Positions 35,714 to 46,651 of a stretch of DNA of 64,000 nucleotides are shown piece after piece. Source of the DNA: Lumnitzera littorea (Eukaryota > Streptophyta > Magnoliopsida > Myrtales > Combretaceae); NCBI GenBank assembly GCA_024138015.1, contig JAMXBB010000003.1:10021420-10085419 (forward strand), read 5' to 3'. A model generated the notes under the pieces. That model was not told the origin of the DNA and made no database searches. It saw only the letters and a list, made by a program, of their open reading frames with translations. The translations under genes were made by a program, and so were the position numbers. Numbering within the stretch: the stretch's first letter is position 1; every line of letters starts with the position of its first letter.

Positions 35714-38353
35714 TCATGCAGGCCTAAGTTCAATGCCTCCAACAATAAGGCCTTTCTTAACGGTGTAATTATCAATCTCCTTGAAATTGCACACCAGAGT
35801 TCCATCATCACCATTGTCATTGTAGAATTCTCCAAGCTTCACCTCCATCCAACCATCGCCTCGCTCCCCATAAGGTCGCCGTGTGTGCCGTGGTGGGACA
35901 AGGTAAATCAGTTGCCCTTCATTTTCCTCGTTTCCCTCGAGGAAAACTCGCAATGTTACTTGTCTCTGCCGGAACCCACCCAGAGTATCCGCAAATCTAA
36001 AAACCAAATAGGCTGCATAATTTGATTGTGGAGACAGCATTCTAGTTTCAATTCTGCCAATTATATCCAACCACCATACATACAAGAGCTCAGCCACTTC
36101 AGGAAATCTGCAGTTTGCAACGCATTAGGAAACTGAAAGCTTAGTGTGTATGGCAGAATTATATTTTCTCTTGATCAATTGACAATGTAATAAGTGAAGA
36201 AAAATTCAATTGGTAGTACTAGCCACATATATGTTCACATGATGTGTAACTACTAATTATACTTAAATGTGTAACAACATTCGTAGTAAATTTTTTGATA
36301 CATATTCACTATCGTGTCCACGTGTTTGAATCATATTGATAGTTACACACCATGTATACTTATACATAACGTATACTATCCAATGAATAGGTCGAGTTGG
36401 TTCATACTTAAAGATTTGCATCAAGTCAAGAAGGCACATTGCTGAATTTGTGCATATTTCTTGTTTGGATTTTTGAGTATGACTACATTTCAAAATGATG
36501 CTTTATAAGCTTAAACCCAATTTAGATTTATCATCTTGTTTGGATCATTCTTTCTAGTTATAATTTTATTAGGGGTCAAGGATATTGAAAATCTTCTATA
36601 TTTGTATCAAAATTTAATCAAGTCTCGTATGTTCTGGTTGCAACATTTTAAGTCCTCTAAATTCGTCTCAAATTAAACCATGCTATTTAAATTTTAAGTC
36701 CTGTGTGTTTTGATTGACATTTAAGTCTCATTATATTTCTGGCAAAAAAAAAAAGAAAAGAAGTCTCCTTATTTTACATCAAACTTCAATCATTTAATTC
36801 CTCTATATTTATGTTATCTCGAAATGTAAATTCTCTATGTATAATAACACATCATAGAAAATACAGCAAAAGAGATTTAGTTGGTTCAAGAAAAAAAAAA
36901 TGAAGAAACTGAATTGACATCCTTAAAACATAAAAGGACTAGAATGTAATTTTGACATAGACTTAGTAGGTTAAATAACTCAATTAAAAAATGAAACACT
37001 TGATTAATTTTCTGTATGAGCATGAAAAAAACTTTATATTAAAGTCTCAAAACGACCTCAAATCAAATTAAACTTAAACTCAACTTAAACTCAAACTCAT
37101 TATCTAAGGTTTGAATCAAGCACAATAATTTGTTTAAATAGTCTTAGTTTGGATTTACCTAGATTGCAATCGATTTAAAATCGAGTGAATCAACTTAGAC
37201 CTTGAATGTTTTACAAGCCAATCTGTTTTGATTAGATATTTTTCAGACCAAAGAATTTTTTTTTTCTTCAACTATGTTACAACAAGCAAAAGGAAGGGAT
37301 TTAAACCCTAATCAATACTAATAAAAGATTAGCATTCGGGCCAAGGACTTTTTAACCTGATTTAAGTATTGTTTTATGGATTACATAGAAGGAAATTCTT
37401 TTAACCGAACAGTAGAAGAATAGGTCAGAGATTTGTCCATGCGCCTCGGTTTTTCCTTTATGCTAAGCTTTAGGGGGCAAAGTTTTCTAGACAGCAGATG
37501 GGAAAATACAGAAGAAATTACAAAAAAATTATAATGATTTGATTGCTCCTTGGGTTCTGGCTTTGGGAGGCAGGATTTCTTTATTTCGTGGGATGTCTAT
37601 TTCGTGAATGAATCATAACAACAATTCTTTTGAAATCAAATGCAGAGGAATGACTATTTCTTTCCCATAAAGAATTAACCATTTATGACACTAGAATTAA
37701 CCATTTATGACACTAGTAATTTAAGGCGAAGCACCCAAAAAAAAAAAAAACGGATTTATTAAGAGATTTAAAAATATCTAAAATTCACCTGAATTCCGGT
37801 ACAACGATCCATCTCCAATAAGTTGGGTTATCTTGCCATGCGATTGACAATGCTCTAGCAGCTATCGTCCATATTTTCTTTCCACTGTGTCTCTCCAAGG
37901 AAAGGCTCTATACCCAAACAATTGCAAATATAACATCATCTCACATAGAAAGCTTGGATTAAAAGCTCAAAATATCATTTTTAAGCACAAAAAGCTTCTA
38001 ATTCTATTACATTTAGAAAATAATATAGATATACAAACTGAAAAAACCATCAAAATCTCGGGTATATGTATGGAGAATGTAAAAATAAAAAGAGTGTTTA
38101 CTTTAGATCTTACCATAAAATTATTATTTCCCATCAGCAGGGGATGGTCACACATATGGAAGTACAGTTGCTTCCTAGATAGATGAGGAAGGAGATGTTG
38201 ACATTCAGGTGGAAGGAAATTCCGCCAGACATGATCTGAATCAGCCGCTGATCTAAAGGCTCTAGACAAGACACTTGACCTGCAGGCATCTTCAGGTGTT
38301 GTAAAGGAGATTATGTGAGCTATACAATCTCCCGGCAACGATGCGATCGACAT
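35714..38353 (-). CDS. F-box protein PP2-B (phloem protein 2/Nictaba-like), 250 aa, 3 exons
   Basis: The model is complement(35714-36107, 37789-37907, 38114-38353). The exons are 394, 119 and 240 nt, together 753 nt or 250 codons plus stop; both introns (206 and 1681 bp) are GT-AG. Exon 1 (residues 1-80) carries the F-box: LPGDCIAHIISFTTPEDACR..SVLSRAF..AADSDHVWRNFLP. Exons 2-3 (81-250) form the PP2 domain: LERHSGKKIWTIAARALSIAW, PTYWRW, FPEVAELLYVWWLDI, GWMEVKLGEFYN and GGIEL at the C-terminus. In this family the F-box binds a SKP1 adaptor in an SCF ubiquitin ligase and the PP2 domain is lectin-like; that role is family knowledge. Introns fall where PP2-B genes usually have them. The usual IGAR motif reads IAAR here, while the copy A pseudogene keeps IGAR. 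The start is the only ATG ahead of the F-box. No lesion was seen, but expression is unknown. Confidence 0.92.
37673..37716. repeat. 22-bp tandem duplication in PP2 intron 2
   Basis: AATTAACCATTTATGACACTAG occurs twice in a row. Copy A (about 16063) has it once, so the duplication arose after the A/B copies separated. Confidence 0.9.
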
Positions 38354-39170
38354 AATCCTAAAATTGTTCTTGACACTTACTATAGTTTCTGTTGGCTTTA
38401 CCTAGGATTGGTTGAGTGGACAGCAATCAGTAGAAGACATTAGACCGATCTTTATATTGTAATTGAAGGTCGACTTCTTCACTAAGTCGTTGACGGAACT
38501 CTCGCTCTGACCATGACAAGACCAAAACGCGCATGACTCCAAAGTCCGGTCTTTATGATTTGGCTTCTTCTTCTCTGTTTCTTTCATCATTTTTTTTTTT
38601 TTTAAAAGTCTGCTTTATGTATACAAACAAATATACATATTAATACATGGTATTTTGTATAGATGGTTAAGGTTAGTATTAGTTGTGGGCCCTAGTTACA
38701 TACAATTAGTGGGCTAGACCTATTTTATTTAAATCCATATTAAAACATCTCATCCCCTAATTATTGTAATTATATTGAATTATATATATATATAGAAAGA
38801 CTTTTATTAGCAAATGTATCCGCCACTATTCTTAATAGGCAAGCAACTTCAAATTTTGTAAACAATGATTATGGGTACTCGACTCGGTGCACTTCGTAAG
38901 AGGGTAAAATAGTAGATTCATTACTTTATTATTAGGACATTATATTAATTGACTAACTATGTTCTATTTATTAGAAAAAAATGAATTTACTATATAAAAT
39001 TTGTATAAGCTTTATTATCAACAAATATATCACAAGAAGTGTTTAAATGGAAAAGTATAAGTAGAACGAAAGGAGCAAAATGATATAAGTATTTTACAAT
39101 TTTTTGTTCATAATGATACTGCAAGATCGTTTCATTAGCAATTTTACAAAAAAAAAAAATTCTACTATAT
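38354..39170 (-). promoter_or_regulatory. Upstream region of the PP2 gene
   Basis: About 800 bp upstream of the ATG. On the minus strand a TATA-like run (TATATATATATAATT) lies at about 38778-38795, and a closer ATATAAAG lies at about 38450-38460; which one is used cannot be told. From 38545 it is shared with fragment D (23395-23800). From about 38820 it is shared with the intergenic unit repeat (A1, A2, B1). Promoter function is inferred from position only. Confidence 0.45.
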
Positions 39171-41159
39171 CGTACATGGTTGAGTAGCTTTGTAGCCCAC
39201 ATACTAGAGCATATTTGTTTGACATACCGAAGTTTAAGAGACAAGTCGCTATGCTATCTTCAAGTTGAGGATAAAGGTAACCGAAAGCCAAGCACAATTT
39301 AAAATTTATAAATAACACATAATTGTATAGAAGCATGTTAAAGTCTTTTAGGATATACAATATAAGGACATCATAGTACCTATGTCCATGAAGGTCACAC
39401 AAATAGAACAAAACTAATTAAGGCTTTCAACATTTATCCATAGTATAATAATATTAATCCTCATTCTCAATGTTCCCATCTCCATTTTCAATTCTTGAGG
39501 TTAGAATAAAACTAACCCTTGAGCATCAAGCTAAGTCAACAAAAGCATGCAAAAAATAATAAACCACAACAAGAGAATATCCAATTACAATTTTACTATC
39601 AACATCACAACAATTCCAACAACTAATAACACTAGCCATAGCTAAGCTTAATGTAATTTTTCAATCAATAGATACTTATGCAAACAATATTGTGCCATGC
39701 TGATGCACATGTCATGCATTGGCCAATATCTAAATCAAGTAGATAACAAGCAGTCGTTGGGCGACTCCTGAGGAATAATGAGCAACACTTAGCAACTCTT
39801 AAGCAAAAAATATAAGTGGAACTTCACAACTCTTAAGCAAAATTTTTTAGTAGCACACTAAGCAAAATTTTTTAATAGCACTTAACGACTCTCGAGCAAA
39901 ATATTTAAGTGGCACTTGGCAAGTCAAAACTAAGCATGCAATTCTATGTGTCGAAAACCGAGCTTTATAAAATACTTGACCTATAGGTCCTTTTATGTGA
40001 ACAAAGCTTTAAATATGACCCTTAGGTCATTTTCTAAAATCGAGCTTTTAACATGACCCTTAGGTTTCTTAGTTAAACCAAACTTTATAAAAATATGGCC
40101 CTTAAGCAATTTTTCGTGCCATACTATAAATGCATATGATACAATGAATTACATTAAATAATAATCGAGCACACATCTCAAGCATGAACTATCTTTTTCA
40201 ATCAATCAATTATCACATCGAACATATTGTTGTGGTATTAACTACTATCCTCCAACCATAACTATAATTAAGGATGCATTCAACAACCACTAATAATTTT
40301 CCAAGCATAATCAAATCATGGCAATTGAAATTGAACATTTCTTAAGTCAAACCATTTGTACCAAACAAGTCCAATCATGAGACTATTATCTATAAGCCAT
40401 GTTTATAATTTAAGAGATCACATTAGCCAATACTTAAAATATCACTCTATGATAATTCCACTTCCAATCATATAATTAAATAATGTGCCTCATAATATAG
40501 CATGTAATTCGAAGCTTAAGTCACTTATAATAGGCATGCTCATCAAGTGCTCATATCAACCATTTCATATCAAGTCACACATCATACAATCATCATAGCA
40601 TTTGTTAATTAAATCATTAAATCCTACAATTTACTTAAGTGAAGTCGTAGTGACTTATTTAAACTAGTGGTCGTTTAATTTATGGCTACCTTACATTATA
40701 GTAAGCAAGAAAAGAGTGCTCATAAGATGCTCTTAGTGTGCTTCATAATTGTACTCATTCATGGGATGGTCTACTCTATTTCTAACATTGCCCGAGGATA
40801 CCAATATTATAAGGAATTAATAAGAATTTATCTAGTTTAATCATATCTAAGATTCTTGTTCATTCATTCTTTTAGATAGTTTAAATTAATGTAACTGTAA
40901 ATCAAATAGAGAACCTTTTTACTTTTTCTTTAAATCTCATATATTTAACTTTTATCTTGTTTTAAAATTACCTATTTCTTTATCACAACTATTTATTAAC
41001 CTTAATGATAATTCATACAAATTCAGAAAAATATGTCTATATCAACTTGATAAGTTTCATAAATTGTTCTTCTTATTTCTCACCCTTATTAACATAATAA
41101 TAATAATTCTTATCATTATTATTTTGTACTTGTATATGTATTCATATATTCATTTTAGA
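39171..41159. other. Intergenic; LTR-like AT-rich debris
   Basis: No gene. 39700-40770 has the texture of element Y (compare GCACATGTCATGCATTGG at 39706 with ACACATGACATGTATTGG at 4306) and includes repeated GCAAAATTTTTTAGTAGCACT motifs at about 39835-39900. No LTR boundaries were found. Frames at 38990-39411 on the minus strand show no domain. Confidence 0.4.
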
Positions 41160-41168
41160 AGAAATAGG

Positions 41169-41243
41169 TATATATATATGTGTGTGTGTGTGTGTGTGCG
41201 CGCGTGTATGTGTGTATGTTTATATATACATATATAAGGATGG
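41169..41243. repeat. Microsatellite (TA)n(TG)n(CG)n
   Basis: Compound dinucleotide run TATATA, TGTGTG, CGCGCG, then TATATA. Frames across it encode only low-complexity CVCV peptides. Confidence 0.9.
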
Positions 41244-41639
41244 GGTATGGTTCAAGATTGTCTCTTTTATTATTATTATTATTTTTTTGTCAAGAAATAC
41301 ACTGCAAGAATTTTTATATCAAGCGACGTTTACAAACTTTAAAAACATTGCCAAATCTTATATATTTTAGCGATATTTATTAAACATTACCTTCGTATAT
41401 TATTAAACCTTTATGATTGAAGATAAAAAAATTATAAATGTACAATTTAATTTGTAACCCTTTTTTCCTAAACGTTGCCAAATTAGTATATAAAACCTAT
41501 TTATATCGTACAAAATCTCATCTTTAAAATATTCAAATTAAAAAAAAAATTAAGAAATTGAAAATGCTAGCCAAATTTCATCAAACCTTGCCTAAACCCT
41601 TCCCCTACTTTTAAAGAAAATATTTTGTTCTTCTCTCTT

Positions 41640-41852
41640 GTCTCTCTCTCTATTGTCATCACTCTAAATCATAGCTAAAGTAGCAAGTTCCTTATACTCT
41701 CTCTCTCTCTCTCTCTTTCTCTCTATCTATCTATATATATATATATACACATACACACACACAAAACCCTAACCCTAACACTAATATCTCTCTTTTTGCC
41801 CATTCAAATTCAAAGAATTGTAATCTCTTTTGCTCTTGCTCAGGTAAATTGG
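41640..41852 (+). promoter_or_regulatory. Leader-like CT tract with telo-box, inside the CACTA element
   Basis: Long CT repeats (41697-41722), a TATATATATATA run, then AAACCCTAACCCTAA (about 41763-41778), the telo-box motif common in plant housekeeping promoters and leaders. A good splice donor follows (CTCAG|GTAAATT, about 41843). It looks like a 5' leader and first intron, but no convincing downstream coding exon was found. A short ATGGCAAGGG frame after an AG|GTGCTCC at 45447 is only weak. Confidence 0.4.
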
Positions 41853-44800
41853 GTTTTCATCTCCTTTTTTATTTTATTTTATTTTTCTTTTTCTACTTTG
41901 TTAATGCATAGCCCCTAGTTTAAATTAAGGTTCTAGTGTTGCTCTTTCCTTTGAAGTAATCTCAATTCTCAGTCTTCATCATTTCATGAATGCACTAATT
42001 GTTGGACTAGTTTGTTTAATTATTACTACATTCCTAGTACCTCTTTTCTTGGTCAAGTGTTTGGTCTATGCTCTCGTCATTTGAAAATTTATTTCTTAGT
42101 TTATTTTTGCACATGAATATGGCTTCGTACTAAGGGGGATAATTGTCTCTATAGTTTGTTAAAGAAAAGGTAGATTTTAAAAAACTATAATTCTTCTCCC
42201 ATAAAGGGGAATAATGTGCCAAAGTTTATTCATTATCATATAATGCTTAGTTTATTTAATATTTTTAGCAATAAAATTTCCATACTAAGAGAAAAATATG
42301 ATACATTAAAAAGACAATATTGAGTTTTTGTGCAAAAAGATGGACTCATTCTCAAGGATATATATGAAAGAATGTTACCTTACAACTTTGTTTTGTTATT
42401 TTCATTCCGTTTCTTTTAGATTATTGATTGTAGTATAAGTGGAAAGGGATTTGTTGGAATTGATTTTGTTTAAATTCAGCACGTTAATTTCAATATTTTT
42501 TATTTTTTTTATCTTTTTAATAATTATGAATGGGATTGTTATTTAGTCAGGTAGAATTAGTTGGTTATAGATTCAAGATTGAGGTTATCTAGATTGAATT
42601 GTTGTTAATTTCATTTTGGACTAAATTCATATCCAGTTTCATCTATTTAGGCCTCTAGATTCTACAAATTTTATTGAGATGAACATAGGAAATCTCAAAG
42701 GAAATTTTTATATGGAAATTCTATGGAGGATTACCTGTGCAATTGTTGTAGCAATGGGAAAGCAATCATGATTTGAGCACCATCTTGTCCATATCAGGCT
42801 TAGCATAAAGTTTCTTTCTTTTTTCTTAATTTTTAGTTTCGAGCGGTTATCTTTGGATTGTTTTCCTTAATTACATCAATAGGTATAGAGTGCCAATTCA
42901 ATAGAAAACCACATCTTAAGCAGGAAAACTAGTAATGAATAGAAAAAGTGCATTGGCTTTGGTTTTGATGCCCTTATTTGCAGAATCTCTTTTGCAATAT
43001 GCCTACCAACTATTACTTCTCTTACACACTCTTCGTGTCTCAGATCTTGCGGTATTTAGCTTGCTTTTTGACCTATTTAGTACATGTTACATATGATTTT
43101 TTTTAACATTCTTTTCTTTTTTGGCATAAAGCTTTTATTTTATTTTCTAAGTATTTATTTTTGAGCTGATTTAATATATCTCTACTGCATGCTATTGCTA
43201 TTAATGTAGTTGATAGGTTCATTTTGTTATACCCTTTGGACCATTTATCTCATTAACGTTAGATTTTTAGCTTTGTTTTGATTTGACATCATAGTTTCAT
43301 TTTATTATTAGTAGTTTTTATTAAAGTTTTGATTTTTAATATGACTTCTCAATTTGGCTGGACCTTCTTGTTTTTCTTTTTCATTTGTAGACTTAGATTT
43401 TGTATGACATAAATTTGCAATGATTATTTTAGCTCATGGCAAGAAAAAATATCCAGACAACTTTGCCTTTGAAACATATGAATTAGAAAAACACTGCAGC
43501 ACACAATTCTCATATGAAAACAACATGTGCCTTTACTTTCTACATTCACTTATGTCCATCTTAGAAGGAAAGTGAATCATACAAAAGAGAATATCATTTT
43601 AGAAATAAAACAAGTTTGCCTTTAATTAGAGAAACCATGTAACCACTTACAAACTACAATGTCCCGTCCAAGGAAGTTGGAGACAACTTGTTGTTTTTTC
43701 TTTTCCATTTCGTCTTTATGTGAATAATAACATGATTGCTAGGACTTGCAAAATGCACATACTTGATGGTGCCTTCAATGGCAAAAACTGAAGATTAGTA
43801 GAAAACTATTCATTTCTTTTGTATCTATTAAGTGATTGTAATACACGATTGAAGACCATAGAAATGTTTTTTGAAAGTTGAGTTCTTTGATCTGTTAATA
43901 GACAAAATCACAAATCTATATTATATATTTGGAATACATACATGCTTTTTATAGTTTATGGTATTACAAGAGTAAGTTATTAAATATTTTGGTATATACA
44001 ATATTGCTTTTAAATTGTGTGATTGAGTGCTTTAAATATAGCATATGACATTCTATATTGGATAATATTGCTATATGCATGTTGAAGATAAAGGATATTA
44101 GTTAAAGCACGAATAATTTGTAGATGTTGGACATGAGAGTTATTGAGGTTGACAAGGGAAGAATAGTATTAACTAGTTGTTCATGTGAAAGTGGAACTTG
44201 GTTAACTAATTATGTTTGGTCAATAATATCTTTTTGTAAATTCATTTATGTTGCCCTTTGGTTTTATTTGTCCTTTTGATTATATATGACTTATTGATGG
44301 ATTCAAGTAACTTAAGAAAGCTGTTAAATTTTTAAGAAGCAAAAATGTTTTTTTCACTTTTAAGATTGATTTCACCTTCGAGAAAATAATATAATACATG
44401 AAAATTGTAATTGTTTTTTCTTTCAATCCATTAATGCACTTATTATCATTTTTCCTTTCTTGTTATCTTTGAACAATTTGATTAACTCTCTATCTATATG
44501 TAAAATTAATGAGTGAGGTCATGGAAAAAATTTGTAATGTAGCATAAGCTATTAATCCATCCTTTTTTTCCCCCTGATTTTATTATTTGTCATACTAAAT
44601 GCATAATCGAGTTCATTAGTAAATTTTTAAATCATTTTGTATAAAAACAAGTTTCTCTTTTATCTTCGTGCATCTTTTATGCAAAGTGGTGAAAGAGTTC
44701 ACTGTTGGTATTCTTAAACTATAAGAATTGATTTTTTTTCTTTTTAACTACTAGTCTAATGTGTAAAATTATCATGAAGAGCATGTCCTAAGTGAATTTT

Positions 44801-45929
44801 AGTTTAAATTAGAGCATTTGGTTCGCAAATTTGTGATATATTAGAAGTGGCTAATTTGTCCCATGTTTTTTATTAACAGGAGTATTTGTAAGTTGAGAAG
44901 GATAGTGGCTTTTACAATTTCCAATTCAATACAACGCTCGTGAAATCAGTGATTATAAATTTTTAGGTTAGATCATCTATCTTTAGTTTTTAGGTTCACT
45001 ATTGTTTTTCTTATTTTCTTTATAAATTACTTATTCTTGTTTAGGTTTTCAAGTCCACTATTGTTTTATTGTTTTATGTTCCAATGATGTCTCTAATGTT
45101 ATTTTGAATACAATATGCTCATCTAGAATTTAAGATTATGAAATTGTAATATGTATTTTCGTGGTTGTGTGACATATGCCAATCAATATGCATTTGTAAT
45201 TTTCTTATTTACTCATTCTTACATTTTTAAAGGAAGTATGTTTGACAAACTTTATGACTTGGTAAAAATTTATTCCAACTTTTTCTAGTAGTCCAATGAC
45301 TTGTCTTAGGTTATCCCTATAAATCAGGTAAATTGTTAAACATAATTGTCACGATATTATATTTTTCAAAAACTTTATTCTTTTCTATCTTTTAAGAAAC
45401 ATAGTTATATATATGTATTGCTCATATATTTACATGTTGTATGCCAGGTGCTCCAATGGCAAGGGATTTTGCTCATCAACTCACATCTGAAAATGATGTA
45501 AATAAAAATGGTCATGCAAACAAATAATTATATATTTATATTTAGTTAAGTTAATGTTATGTTTAAGATCAACTACATGGAGTTTGAACTTCTTTGCGTT
45601 ATTTTGGATAACCTTTTTTTTTTTTGTTTTTGCATCAAGGATCTTGAAATTGTTGTTAAAGTTTAAGTACATTATAGCAGGATATTCAAGAACAGTGCTA
45701 CTTATTGAGAATATTTCAACCATATTTATGGCATTTTATCGTATTAAATTGTGAATCAATGATATAGCAAGAATAAAATGGCAAACCTTACGAGCCATGA
45801 AAGAAATCATGTGCCCCTTCATAATGATCAACTAGGTGCTATTATGATAAACATGTTCTAGGCCATAATGACCATTATTTCTTGTTATGTTTAATCATTA
45901 TAAATTTATATAAACAAATATGTTTACAT

Positions 45930-46580
45930 GCTGCCAATATAATTTTTTAGTAACTATTAAACGTCACTAATGTTATCATTGATACGTGAAATTGGAATTC
46001 AACGATTTTAAATGTAATCTAAATTATATCTTTGGCCACACTTAAGCGTCACCAATTTATACAAATAGTAGCGTCCAAATGTGTTTAATATTATTAAATA
46101 TGAAAATACTTGAAGACTATAAATTACATATAATGATGTTTAAACGTTGCTAACAGCAAATATTAGTAACATTTAAATGTTGTTAATTTGTCCAATTAGT
46201 GACATTTAACCATCACTAATTGTATCATGATACAAAGGTATGAGGTATGATCATTATAAACTCGCAACATTTAAATGTTGCTAATATACTCTATTTGTCA
46301 CATTTAAACGTCGCTAACTTTAAACTTTTGCAATGTTTATGTAAAAAGGTTAGCGTGCATAATTTACATTTGGCAATATTTAAACGTAACCTAAAAGTCC
46401 CATTTAATCACATTTAAACATGGCTAAATACAATAACTACGTTTCCATGTTTTGGCAATGTTTACTTTATAAAAGTAGTATACCTAATTCGTGACGAAGC
46501 TTTGGCGATTGATATTAGCCACATTTTTTAAATGTAGCTAAATAGTTTTAGTTATGTTTGTTTTAGGTGTAGCAACGTTT
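45930..46580. repeat. Right subterminal repeat array of CACTA element
   Basis: Diverged copies of a TTTAAAYGTYGCTAA motif appear at about 45956, 46139, 46171, 46192, 46267, 46304, 46374 and 46413. Some are in palindromic form, such as GCAACATTTAAATGTTGC at about 46265. In En/Spm, subterminal motifs of this kind bind the element's own regulatory protein; here binding is inferred. Confidence 0.65.
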
Positions 46581-46651
46581 GTTAGACATCGGTAAGACCC
46601 TTTTTTGTTGTAATGACCAATTGTCATGAAATATATATATATGTGTGTATA

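Larger units (their letters stand above)
41300..46615. mobile_element. CACTA (En/Spm)-type element, non-autonomous, 5.3 kb
   Basis: The left end is CACTGCAAGAATTTTT, and the reverse of the right end is CATTACAACAAAAAAGGG. These are diverged forms of the plant CACTACAAGAAAA terminus. Both ends carry many subterminal copies of a TTTAAACGTYGCTAA-type motif: left at about 41320-41480, right at about 45940-46580, in both orientations. This is characteristic of CACTA elements. No transposase (TNPD-like) domain was recognised, so it is non-autonomous. The 3-bp flanks (ATA left, ACC right) do not match, so the target duplication has decayed. The interior contains a CT-rich, leader-like stretch at 41630-41850. 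Confidence 0.7.

Noticed and set aside
41763..41778. Telomere-repeat-like AAACCCTAACCCTAA as an interstitial telomere
   Set aside because: Only about two units, placed in a leader-like CT-rich context. A telo-box is the simpler reading.
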